From Ampullaceana balthica (Eukaryota > Mollusca > Gastropoda > Lymnaeidae): DNA of 64,000 bases. A program made the position numbers and the translations under genes. This document shows positions 45,901 to 58,020 of this stretch, in pieces (the first letter of the stretch is position 1; every line of letters begins with the position of its first letter). The stretch lies in assembly GCA_944989445.1 (NCBI GenBank), contig CALYLW010000179.1, forward strand, positions 69,501 to 133,500. Direction: 5' to 3'. The notes under the pieces were generated by a model. The model worked only from the letters and a program-made list of their open reading frames with translations. It made no database searches and was not told the DNA's origin.

Positions 45901-48900
45901 ATTGTATTTATTATTTCGACTTTAAATTGACTATCCAAATAGTCATGTAGTCTGATTGTATTTATTATTTCGACTTTAAATTGACTATCCAAATAGTCAT
46001 GTAGTCTGATTGTATTTATTATTTCGACTTTAAATTGACTATCCAAATAGTCATGTAGTCTGATTGTATTTATTATTTCGACTTTAAATTGACTATCCAA
46101 ATAGTCATGTAGTCTGATTGTATTTATTATTTCGACTTTAAATTGACTATCCAAATAGTCATGTAGTCTGATTGTATTTATTATTTCGACTTTAAATTGA
46201 CTATCCAAATAGTCATGTAGTCTGATTGTATTTATTATTTCGACTTTAAATTGACTATCCAAATAGTCATGTAGTCTGATTGTATTTATTATTTCGACTT
46301 TAAATTGACTATCCAAATAGTCATGTAGTCTGATTGTATTTATTATTTCGACTTTAAATTGACTATCCAAATAGTCATGTAGTCTGATTGTATTTATTAT
46401 TTCGACTTTAAATTGACTATCCAAATAGTCATGTAGTCTGATTGTATTTATTATTTCGACTTTAAATTGACTATCCAAATAGTCATGTAGTCTGATTGTA
46501 TTTATTATTTCGACTTTAAATTGACTATCCAAATAGTCATGTAGTCTGATTGTATTTATTATTTCGACTTTAAATTGACTATCCAAATAGTCATGTAGTC
46601 TGATTGTATTTATTATTTCGACTTTAAATTGACTATCCAAATAGTCATGTAGTCTGATTGTATTTATTATTTCGACTTTAAATTGACTATCCAAATAGTC
46701 ATGTAGTCTGATTGTATTTATTATTTCGACTTTAAATTGACTATCCAAATAGTCATGTAGTCTGATTGTATTTATTATTTCGACTTTAAATTGACTATCC
46801 AAATAGTCATGTAGTCTGATTGTATTTATTATTTCGACTTTAAATTGACTATCCAAATAGTCATGTAGTCTGATTGTATTTATTATTTCGACTTTAAATT
46901 GACTATCCAAATAGTCATGTAGTCTGATTGTATTTATTATTTCGACTTTAAATTGACTATCCAAATAGTCATGTAGTCTGATTGTATTTATTATTTCGAC
47001 TTTAAATTGACTATCCAAATAGTCATGTAGTCTGATTGTATTTATTATTTCGACTTTAAATTGACTATCCAAATAGTCATGTAGTCTGATTGTATTTATT
47101 ATTTCGACTTTAAATTGACTATCCAAATAGTCATGTAGTCTGATTGTATTTATTATTTCGACTTTAAATTGACTATCCAAATAGTCATGTAGTCTGATTG
47201 TATTTATTATTTCGACTTTAAATTGACTATCCAAATAGTCATGTAGTCTGATTGTATTTATTATTTCGACTTTAAATTGACTATCCAAATAGTCATGTAG
47301 TCTGATTGTATTTATTATTTCGACTTTAAATTGACTATCCAAATAGTCATGTAGTCTGATTGTATTTATTATTTCGACTTTAAATTGACTATCCAAATAG
47401 TCATGTAGTCTGATTGTATTTATTATTTCGACTTTAAATTGACTATCCAAATAGTCATGTAGTCTGATTGTATTTATTATTTCGACTTTAAATTGACTAT
47501 CCAAATAGTCATGTAGTCTGATTGTATTTATTATTTCGACTTTAAATTGACTATCCAAATAGTCATGTAGTCTGATTGTATTTATTATTTCGACTTTAAA
47601 TTGACTATCCAAATAGTCATGTAGTCTGATTGTATTTATTATTTCGACTTTAAATTGACTATCCAAATAGTCATGTAGTCTGATTGTATTTATTATTTCG
47701 ACTTTAAATTGACTATCCAAATAGTCATGTAGTCTGATTGTATTTATTATTTCGACTTTAAATTGACTATCCAAATAGTCATGTAGTCTGATTGTATTTA
47801 TTATTTCGACTTTAAATTGACTATCCAAATAGTCATGTAGTCTGATTGTATTTATTATTTCGACTTTAAATTGACTATCCAAATAGTCATGTAGTCTGAT
47901 TGTATTTATTATTTCGACTTTAAATTGACTATCCAAATAGTCATGTAGTCTGATTGTATTTATTATTTCGACTTTAAATTGACTATCCAAATAGTCATGT
48001 AGTCTGATTGTATTTATTATTTCGACTTTAAATTGACTATCCAAATAGTCATGTAGTCTGATTGTATTTATTATTTCGACTTTAAATTGACTATCCAAAT
48101 AGTCATGTAGTCTGATTGTATTTATTATTTCGACTTTAAATTGACTATCCAAATAGTCATGTAGTCTGATTGTATTTATTATTTCGACTTTAAATTGACT
48201 ATCCAAATAGTCATGTAGTCTGATTGTATTTATTATTTCGACTTTAAATTGACTATCCAAATAGTCATGTAGTCTGATTGTATTTATTATTTCGACTTTA
48301 AATTGACTATCCAAATAGTCATGTAGTCTGATTGTATTTATTATTTCGACTTTAAATTGACTATCCAAATAGTCATGTAGTCTGATTGTATTTATTATTT
48401 CGACTTTAAATTGACTATCCAAATAGTCATGTAGTCTGATTGTATTTATTATTTCGACTTTAAATTGACTATCCAAATAGTCATGTAGTCTGATTGTATT
48501 TATTATTTCGACTTTAAATTGACTATCCAAATAGTCATGTAGTCTGATTGTATTTATTATTTCGACTTTAAATTGACTATCCAAATAGTCATGTAGTCTG
48601 ATTGTATTTATTATTTCGACTTTAAATTGACTATCCAAATAGTCATGTAGTCTGATTGTATTTATTATTTCGACTTTAAATTGACTATCCAAATAGTCAT
48701 GTAGTCTGATTGTATTTATTATTTCGACTTTAAATTGACTATCCAAATAGTCATGTAGTCTGATTGTATTTATTATTTCGACTTTAAATTGACTATCCAA
48801 ATAGTCATGTAGTCTGATTGTATTTATTATTTCGACTTTAAATTGACTATCCAAATAGTCATGTAGTCTGATTGTATTTATTATTTCGACTTTAAATTGA

Positions 48901-51900
48901 CTATCCAAATAGTCATGTAGTCTGATTGTATTTATTATTTCGACTTTAAATTGACTATCCAAATAGTCATGTAGTCTGATTGTATTTATTATTTCGACTT
49001 TAAATTGACTATCCAAATAGTCATGTAGTCTGATTGTATTTATTATTTCGACTTTAAATTGACTATCCAAATAGTCATGTAGTCTGATTGTATTTATTAT
49101 TTCGACTTTAAATTGACTATCCAAATAGTCATGTAGTCTGATTGTATTTATTATTTCGACTTTAAATTGACTATCCAAATAGTCATGTAGTCTGATTGTA
49201 TTTATTATTTCGACTTTAAATTGACTATCCAAATAGTCATGTAGTCTGATTGTATTTATTATTTCGACTTTAAATTGACTATCCAAATAGTCATGTAGTC
49301 TGATTGTATTTATTATTTCGACTTTAAATTGACTATCCAAATAGTCATGTAGTCTGATTGTATTTATTATTTCGACTTTAAATTGACTATCCAAATAGTC
49401 ATGTAGTCTGATTGTATTTATTATTTCGACTTTAAATTGACTATCCAAATAGTCATGTAGTCTGATTGTATTTATTATTTCGACTTTAAATTGACTATCC
49501 AAATAGTCATGTAGTCTGATTGTATTTATTATTTCGACTTTAAATTGACTATCCAAATAGTCATGTAGTCTGATTGTATTTATTATTTCGACTTTAAATT
49601 GACTATCCAAATAGTCATGTAGTCTGATTGTATTTATTATTTCGACTTTAAATTGACTATCCAAATAGTCATGTAGTCTGATTGTATTTATTATTTCGAC
49701 TTTAAATTGACTATCCAAATAGTCATGTAGTCTGATTGTATTTATTATTTCGACTTTAAATTGACTATCCAAATAGTCATGTAGTCTGATTGTATTTATT
49801 ATTTCGACTTTAAATTGACTATCCAAATAGTCATGTAGTCTGATTGTATTTATTATTTCGACTTTAAATTGACTATCCAAATAGTCATGTAGTCTGATTG
49901 TATTTATTATTTCGACTTTAAATTGACTATCCAAATAGTCATGTAGTCTGATTGTATTTATTATTTCGACTTTAAATTGACTATCCAAATAGTCATGTAG
50001 TCTGATTGTATTTATTATTTCGACTTTAAATTGACTATCCAAATAGTCATGTAGTCTGATTGTATTTATTATTTCGACTTTAAATTGACTATCCAAATAG
50101 TCATGTAGTCTGATTGTATTTATTATTTCGACTTTAAATTGACTATCCAAATAGTCATGTAGTCTGATTGTATTTATTATTTCGACTTTAAATTGACTAT
50201 CCAAATAGTCATGTAGTCTGATTGTATTTATTATTTCGACTTTAAATTGACTATCCAAATAGTCATGTAGTCTGATTGTATTTATTATTTCGACTTTAAA
50301 TTGACTATCCAAATAGTCATGTAGTCTGATTGTATTTATTATTTCGACTTTAAATTGACTATCCAAATAGTCATGTAGTCTGATTGTATTTATTATTTCG
50401 ACTTTAAATTGACTATCCAAATAGTCATGTAGTCTGATTGTATTTATTATTTCGACTTTAAATTGACTATCCAAATAGTCATGTAGTCTGATTGTATTTA
50501 TTATTTCGACTTTAAATTGACTATCCAAATAGTCATGTAGTCTGATTGTATTTATTATTTCGACTTTAAATTGACTATCCAAATAGTCATGTAGTCTGAT
50601 TGTATTTATTATTTCGACTTTAAATTGACTATCCAAATAGTCATGTAGTCTGATTGTATTTATTATTTCGACTTTAAATTGACTATCCAAATAGTCATGT
50701 AGTCTGATTGTATTTATTATTTCGACTTTAAATTGACTATCCAAATAGTCATGTAGTCTGATTGTATTTATTATTTCGACTTTAAATTGACTATCCAAAT
50801 AGTCATGTAGTCTGATTGTATTTATTATTTCGACTTTAAATTGACTATCCAAATAGTCATGTAGTCTGATTGTATTTATTATTTCGACTTTAAATTGACT
50901 ATCCAAATAGTCATGTAGTCTGATTGTATTTATTATTTCGACTTTAAATTGACTATCCAAATAGTCATGTAGTCTGATTGTATTTATTATTTCGACTTTA
51001 AATTGACTATCCAAATAGTCATGTAGTCTGATTGTATTTATTATTTCGACTTTAAATTGACTATCCAAATAGTCATGTAGTCTGATTGTATTTATTATTT
51101 CGACTTTAAATTGACTATCCAAATAGTCATGTAGTCTGATTGTATTTATTATTTCGACTTTAAATTGACTATCCAAATAGTCATGTAGTCTGATTGTATT
51201 TATTATTTCGACTTTAAATTGACTATCCAAATAGTCATGTAGTCTGATTGTATTTATTATTTCGACTTTAAATTGACTATCCAAATAGTCATGTAGTCTG
51301 ATTGTATTTATTATTTCGACTTTAAATTGACTATCCAAATAGTCATGTAGTCTGATTGTATTTATTATTTCGACTTTAAATTGACTATCCAAATAGTCAT
51401 GTAGTCTGATTGTATTTATTATTTCGACTTTAAATTGACTATCCAAATAGTCATGTAGTCTGATTGTATTTATTATTTCGACTTTAAATTGACTATCCAA
51501 ATAGTCATGTAGTCTGATTGTATTTATTATTTCGACTTTAAATTGACTATCCAAATAGTCATGTAGTCTGATTGTATTTATTATTTCGACTTTAAATTGA
51601 CTATCCAAATAGTCATGTAGTCTGATTGTATTTATTATTTCGACTTTAAATTGACTATCCAAATAGTCATGTAGTCTGATTGTATTTATTATTTCGACTT
51701 TAAATTGACTATCCAAATAGTCATGTAGTCTGATTGTATTTATTATTTCGACTTTAAATTGACTATCCAAATAGTCATGTAGTCTGATTGTATTTATTAT
51801 TTCGACTTTAAATTGACTATCCAAATAGTCATGTAGTCTGATTGTATTTATTATTTCGACTTTAAATTGACTATCCAAATAGTCATGTAGTCTGATTGTA

Positions 51901-52547
51901 TTTATTATTTCGACTTTAAATTGACTATCCAAATAGTCATGTAGTCTGATTGTATTTATTATTTCGACTTTAAATTGACTATCCAAATAGTCATGTAGTC
52001 TGATTGTATTTATTATTTCGACTTTAAATTGACTATCCAAATAGTCATGTAGTCTGATTGTATTTATTATTTCGACTTTAAATTGACTATCCAAATAGTC
52101 ATGTAGTCTGATTGTATTTATTATTTCGACTTTAAATTGACTATCCAAATAGTCATGTAGTCTGATTGTATTTATTATTTCGACTTTAAATTGACTATCC
52201 AAATAGTCATGTAGTCTGATTGTATTTATTATTTCGACTTTAAATTGACTATCCAAATAGTCATGTAGTCTGATTGTATTTATTATTTCGACTTTAAATT
52301 GACTATCCAAATAGTCATGTAGTCTGATTGTATTTATTATTTCGACTTTAAATTGACTATCCAAATAGTCATGTAGTCTGATTGTATTTATTATTTCGAC
52401 TTTAAATTGACTATCCAAATAGTCATGTAGTCTGATTGTATTTATTATTTCGACTTTAAATTGACTATCCAAATAGTCATGTAGTCTGATTGTATTTATT
52501 ATTTCGACTTTAAATTGACTATCCAAATAGTCATGTAGTCTGATTGT
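39938..52547. repeat. 54-bp satellite array, ~233 copies, nearly invariant
   Basis: A 54-bp unit ('gactttaaattgactatcca' at its start) repeats from 39978 to 52547 with no indel: the text pattern recurs every 540 bases exactly from start to end. The only substitution I see is a C at 40022 in the first unit. A decayed, slightly shortened unit at 39938-39977 marks the left edge; the right edge stops abruptly inside a unit. Each unit has a perfect 7-bp dyad TGACTAT-CCAA-ATAGTCA. All three plus frames and two minus frames have a stop in every unit. The remaining minus frame (repeat DSQFKVEIINTIRLHDYL) is open for about 4,180 codons but contains no Met and is entered from a TGA just outside the array, so I do not annotate it as a gene. 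True copy number may differ from the assembly. Confidence 0.97.
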
Positions 52548-52828
52548 GATTGTTCTGTCTCAATTAATAAAAAAAACTGTGTTTTATGAGAATCTGTTAT
52601 TTCTATTCTCGTAGTTAATGCATCTAATTTTGTATCGCATGGTTACTATGAAAACAGAATAAAAAATACATTTACTTTTCTAAAATTATTAACAAAAATA
52701 TTAAATTATTTAAACATAATTAAAACTACAAAACATATTAAAAAAAACTAAGATACGTTTTCATCTTTTCTAAAATGTAGGTAAAGATTGAAGATTGAAT
52801 TTACCCAGTAACATGTACAGAAAAAAAA

Positions 52829-53055
52829 ATGTGTGCCGACGGATCTAAGTTAAATTTACTTCTAATTGGTAAAGCCGGAAATGGTAAAAGCTCTTCAGGG
52901 AAGGTCATTGTAGGTGGAAAGATTTTCATTGTGTTTGGAGACACGACATCCGTCACCAGACGAGTTAAAACGTATACTCGAAATCGTTGGCAAATGGATC
53001 TGACTGTAATCGATACCCCGGACTGATGGATACATGGATGGATGAGTTTGAAGGA
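52829..53055 (+). pseudogene. GIMAP: Truncated GIMAP-family GTPase copy
   Basis: Begins at ATG 52829 (MCADGSKLNLLLIGKAGNGK) with an intact G1 loop GKAGNGKSS, and closely parallels the first 70 residues of the gene at 11092. At the G3 motif, 'gatacccccgga' of the full gene is 'gataccccgga' here. One C is lost and the frame stops at once (TGA 53024-53026). Nucleotide similarity continues through 'gatggatgagtttgaagg' to about 53055, then ends abruptly. No switch, G4 or G5 region follows. The residue after the initiator is Cys rather than Gly, so the myristoylation motif is absent. Upstream 280 bp is AT-rich and does not match the full gene. The break point resembles neither a clean exon end nor a poly(A) tail, so partial DNA duplication is more likely than retrocopying. 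Confidence 0.9.
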
Positions 53056-54360
53056 CAGCGCCCTAGATAGATGCAGCCCCTCATGTTCTGTAGTGGGATC
53101 CCCAAATCTCTCAATAATGTCAAGATCTTTTAGGCCATCGCCTCTCCCGTGGTTCGAACAAGTGGAACAAAAGAGATGAATTCCTCTCTTACAATGTTTT
53201 CGCTGTCAACACGACATTTCTTGTTTGATGTGAGTGGTCACCTCGTCGGCCAAAACAGAGTAGAATTGTGTTTCTTTTATTTCTTTTTTTGTGATTGAAT
53301 GATGTCGTTGCCAATTATAGAAATGAGGTCATGTTGGGTCAAAAGACCGATTATTTTGAGTATATTTATGACTATTTTCGTTTCCACTCATCGAGACAGA
53401 AATAGGTAGGATTAGGTAGATTACAGATAAGTCACTCGTTAAGGGCTAGCCTGGATTAATATCTTCTTTGTGATGTTTTTACTTATTAATATATCTTGTA
53501 GGCGTTCTCTCAATACATAGACCTTGCATCCAATAATCCTCTGAACAATTGGTTTCAATAAAACAACTTTAATATGTATACTATATACATAACATATATA
53601 ATTTGAGGTTATACAACGTAGAGTCCTCAGCCACACAATCCGCCATTGCCCACGGAACTCTCTGACACATAATCTCGAACCTTCTTCCCGCGCTTTCACT
53701 CACGTGACCTCTCCGTCATCCCACTCGTGATTCACACGTGACACCTGGCTAACCAACTAGGCCTTGTCTGACTTGATCTTACAATGCAGTTATTTGCGTT
53801 TATTGATTTTCGGTAGTCGTGTTGCAAAAAACAAAACAAAAATCTTTTTATACAAAGGGGCACAAATTCGTTCAAACGTATGCCCCCCACCACCTTTAGT
53901 TTTTATGTACTTTTAAATGATATAGTAGATTGTTCAGTGGCGAGCTGGGGGAGGGGGGATCGGGGCGGTCCGCCCCAAGCGCATACATTTAGGGGAAGGC
54001 ATTAGTGGGCATTTGAAAAATAAAGCCGTTTCTGACAAACGCCCTTTTTCTTTTGAAGGGGAAAAAGCAAGGTGAAAATAAATATTCTTAATTTCGAGTG
54101 TTAATTATCAGATCAGCGCAACATTTGTTTGATTACAATATGATTGCTATAACTAACGCAAAACAATTCAAAAATTTAAAATCGCTCAAAAGAGGTATCG
54201 ATTTGCTTGGAAAATTAAGCGGTATACGTCACAGATTTCGCTTTTATAAGAAAAGTGCACAAAACAAACAAACAAGCAACATCACCGCTGGACCGAATAT
54301 GTGCTATTAATATCGCAACGAAAGTTTTTGAGTGGAATTTTGACATGAGCAGAATGATGC
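53056..54360. other. Spacer with one MITE fragment
   Basis: No gene is supported. 53936-54010 ('tcagtggcgagctgggggag', 'ggcggtccgccccaagcgca') is a relative of the fragment at 17931. The part 53450-53750 is less AT-rich and has the look of an LTR or UTR, but no partner repeat lies in the window. Confidence 0.45.
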
Positions 54361-54364
54361 GCTA

Positions 54365-54520
54365 ACAAGTACCTACATGGCATGGTGGTTCAACACAAGT
54401 ACCTACATGGCATGGTGGTTCAACACAAGTACCTACATGGCATGGTGGTTCAACACAAGTACCTACATGGCAAGGTGGTTCAACACAAGTACCTACATGG
54501 CATGGTGGTTCAAAATAGTG
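54365..54520 (+). repeat. Minisatellite, 30-bp unit
   Basis: Five copies of 'caacacaagtacctacatgg' plus 'catggtggtt', with a single substitution (aag for atg) in the fourth. Open plus frames here are shadows. Confidence 0.96.
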
Positions 54521-54899
54521 TGTTTAACTTACTTGCAAGTAGTAATTTGTATTACTGTTTCAGTTTTTAGAAAATCATTTTAAGGTAACTTACTAAAAAT
54601 GAATTATTTTTTTAATTGCATTAAAGTAAAACACATTGTTAAAAATTGAGGGGCGCAAAATTCATTTATGGAAATGTGGAGGAGCGATCCGAAAAATTAA
54701 TTTAAAAAATAAATTTCCAAAAATGAGGCCATAAATCCTTTTTCAAAAAGTATTTCGTATAAACTTTTCCTTTTAAATAATAAACGGTTCTTAACTATTA
54801 TATTCTTAGGGGCAAGTACCCGGCTTTCCCGGTTTAAAATATGGTTTTCTGTAGAAGCGTACAAAACTATTTATTTGCAAGCATTAAAGAGTACATTTA

Positions 54900-55865
54900 A
54901 CTTAATGCAATGTGATATACAACATTTTTTGGCAGTTCCATTTGGAGTGTGTACAAAAAGATTTTCCTCATTGCCAACTCTGGAGCAGGCCACACACAAC
55001 TGTCCATGAGAAAAGCATGGTGTCTGCAAGTCTATACCAGCAATCACAAGAGACTGAGTGATAATTTATATAATTCTTTTACCTGTTACCATCGCCAAAC
55101 GATACTTAAATACCACAGAGAATTTCATGCTTCTACCTACACGGGAAATAGGATAATTTTTTTTATAAAGCTCATATAGGGAAAAAACTACATTTTGGGC
55201 CCCCGGCCCCCAGTATCTTATATATATGGAACGAAACCTGTTTAACAACTTTTTACATGTAATTTGTTTATGTGTACCAAATTTCACCTTATTTGCTTGT
55301 CTGGGTCTTGAGTTATTAGGGAACAGACAAAGAGACAACAAATGCGTCTATATGTATGACGTTTTGGCTCCGGCCCCCCAGTTGGTGTTAAACTTTTTTT
55401 TCGACTGCTACCATCGCAGGAGGGTACTCCACAACTTTCCAAAGTTCATGTTTCTACCTACAAAGAGAGATGAGGCATTAGTGTTGATTCAGTTTTATGT
55501 AGCCCGTATTATGAAAAAAAAACGGTTTTGGGCCCCCGGCCACCCATGAGTGAAAATTGTAAAATTATTTTTCGCCAATTATCGTCATAAGAGTGCATTC
55601 AGCAAGTTCCCAAAGTTTCATGCTTCTACCTTCACTTGAAATTGAAGAATTAGTGTTGAGTCTGTTTTAAATATAAGAAAAACAACTACATTAGGGCCTC
55701 CGGCCCCCAGTAAGTGATAAATTATATAAAATTTTAACCTGTTACCATCGCCAAATTATACTTAACAACCACCGAAAGTTTCATGCTTCAACCTACACGG
55801 GAGATAGGATAATTTTTATAAGCTCATATAAGGAAATACTACATTTTGGGCCCCCAGCCTCCAGT
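54900..55865 (+). repeat. Repeats with 'gggcccccggccccc' cores
   Basis: Units contain 'ttacc(a)tcgccaaa', 'ttcatgcttctacctacacg', 'agctcatata...gaaaa' and 'ttttgggcccccggccccca'. A side branch at 55205-55350 ('tatcttatatatatggaa', 'gtgtaccaaatttcac', 'cttgagttatta') recurs at 62825-62960. This is the same repeat style as 59.0-62.2 kb. Short open frames have no independent support. Confidence 0.7.
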
Positions 55866-57593
55866 CTAATATATAAAGCTCAGTTGGTGTTTGTATCTTA
55901 GTATGTTTGTATGTTTGATTGTATGTTTCACTTTTTGACTTTCTGTTACAGAGCCACGGAAAAACCAAATAACGGATAGGGATCAAATTTGGCAGGACGG
56001 TTCCTTTTACACTTTTACACTGAAGATGGTTTTAAGATAGTTTTTGTTATGGTCCCTTTTGGCCGAATGCCTTAAATTAAATAATCAGAAAATGCAGAGA
56101 CAAAGAATAAAAAATTTAACCTCATTTCTATATTGCACAACTTTACGCGGACGTTCAAATTCCGTTCAAAGCGAGTTATTTTTGGTGAAGTATTTTTCCC
56201 CAATACTTTATTTTCAGCGGTGCGCATTCAAAAAATATTATATTGTCTAATTACAGTTTGCACATTTTCGTGTACGCTTCTTAATTTGAGTTGTGAAGTA
56301 CAATGCATTGTCATTTTCTTTACTGGTACTTTCTATATATTATTGACACGTAAACATAGTTAATTACAACTGCAACACGATGCATTAGGTTTAATTGTTT
56401 ACACGTTTAAATTTAATTTAAAAAATTATTTTAATTATTTTCTATTCCATAACTCGACATTTATTAAAAACCTATTTATGTAATAATTGTGTCAGTATTT
56501 TTTTCAAGGCTTCATTTTTAGCGTTGCGCGTTCTAAAATCTTTTATCGCCTGACTACTGTGCGCACATTTTCATGTCCGCATCTTAAATTTAGCTGTGTG
56601 CTATTAATATAACATTTATATTTTGTTTGTCTTTTACATAACCTATTGTCTTTTACATAAGCTATACACTTATACAATTAAACTTAGCCTAGCGGACCTA
56701 TTAACATAGTAGATTAAACTAAATAAAGTGATCGTGAAAACGCTTAATTATTTTGTTTTGCGAATTGAATTGGTTATGTACATTCCTTTGTAGTTTGATT
56801 AACATAGGTCATTTTTAAAATCAATTATTGTCATTGTTTCCCATTCGTTTTTAACAGACATTTGATTTGTTTTAGTTATTTTTAAAATGTGGATAATAAT
56901 TTCTTTATTTTTTAGAAACAAAATCTGTTGTCGGGCCATGAAAGTGACTCAAAAAAGAATTTAATTCCTTTAAGATATTAATAATATTATACCAATTGCA
57001 TAAAGCAGTGACTTTTATTCGTAAATGTAGACAAAAATGACCCCCTTTCCAGTCCATGACGGACTATGGGGCAAGTGATGTAGCGTTCACAAGTTTTTAG
57101 CCACCACTCAAATATATAACAATTCAAATATTATTTCCATGTTAGAAAAACTATAAATAGAATACAGAGTAGGAGTTATGTTTGGTCCAGTTGTTATGAG
57201 CAGACATTTTATTAAGTCAGAATATTTCTATAACCATTTATTATTATTGTCTAAATGCGGTGCGCATATTTTCTTGAATTCTTTTCAATACGACTGCTTT
57301 AGTATTTTAGAAAGTACATTTCATATATAACATTTATAATTCAATTTATTAACGCTATAGGTTAAGTAGATTTTGTCTTTGAGAGGGGTAATGCCATATT
57401 ATCTTTATCTCATAGATGCAGATGCAAATATTGTATTCATTACAATTGTGTTACGATGCAGTGTCTTAAATATATATGAGCTTTTTAGTGACGACCGTGG
57501 TAGAGATCTTTTGGAAAAATGTCAACTAAGCAGTGGCCTTTTCTTAATGGATACAAACAAACATACAAACATCAACTGAGCTTTATATATTAG
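55866..57593. mobile_element. ~1.7-kb element with long inverted ends
   Basis: The left end 'ctaatatataaagctcagtt' and the inverted right end are the same sequence, followed in both by 'g(g/a)tgtttgtat' and GTTTGTAT-type simple repeats. The interior holds sequence also seen at 1-350 and a SINE piece at 57040-57110. The plus frame at 57373-57579 has no recognisable domain. No transposase is evident, so the class is unknown. Much of its right half is repeated, diverged, at 58021-58995. Confidence 0.7.
57040..57110 (-). repeat. SINE body fragment, inverted
   Basis: Inverted, it reads 'tggctaaaaacttgtgaacg' and 'atagtccgtcatggactgga', matching 22615-22680 in the SINE inside the hAT element. Confidence 0.8.
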
Positions 57594-57759
57594 TTATGCG
57601 TTTAAATTATTTTATTTCAATTTTTCCATGATTCATTGGATTAATATTTTACATGTGTGATTGAAATTGCGATTTTACACGCTTTTATTTAAGTCACAAT
57701 GTTTGTATGTTGTATCCTTCCTTCAAATCTTGAAACGTAAAATTAAACCACTTCTGATG

Positions 57760-58020
57760 AACCTAGAGATCTCAAAATTTTACCACAGATAGATCTTGGA
57801 TGACAATGAATTGTATCAAAATTTCAGATCGATCGAATGTACCGTAATGAAATTAATCAATTTTTAGTTTATCTCTATTTATCACTATTTCGAATGTATA
57901 GTCGTCTGCTAGGGTTGACCTCCACGGCTCACTGGTTTCACTCTAGCCCTCGTAAATGCCCATGTTTACATCAAGGACAGGGGGAATCAGCGCTTTTCAG
58001 TCTGTAAATGTTTGTAAATA
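57760..58020 (+). repeat. Partial copy of the 5.5-7.7 kb repeat
   Basis: Landmarks 'tgtatcaaaatttcagatcg', 'aatgtaccgtaatgaaatta' and 'tttttagtttatctctat' followed by 'cagtctgtaaatgtttgt'. Confidence 0.8.

Noticed and set aside
39975..52526. Giant 4,183-residue repeat protein on the minus strand
   Set aside because: It starts only at a TTG, has no Met in the frame, is preceded by TGA, and is explained by a 54-bp satellite in which one open frame out of six is expected.
39938..52547. CRISPR array
   Set aside because: Units are contiguous and identical with no variable spacers, and the context is eukaryotic.
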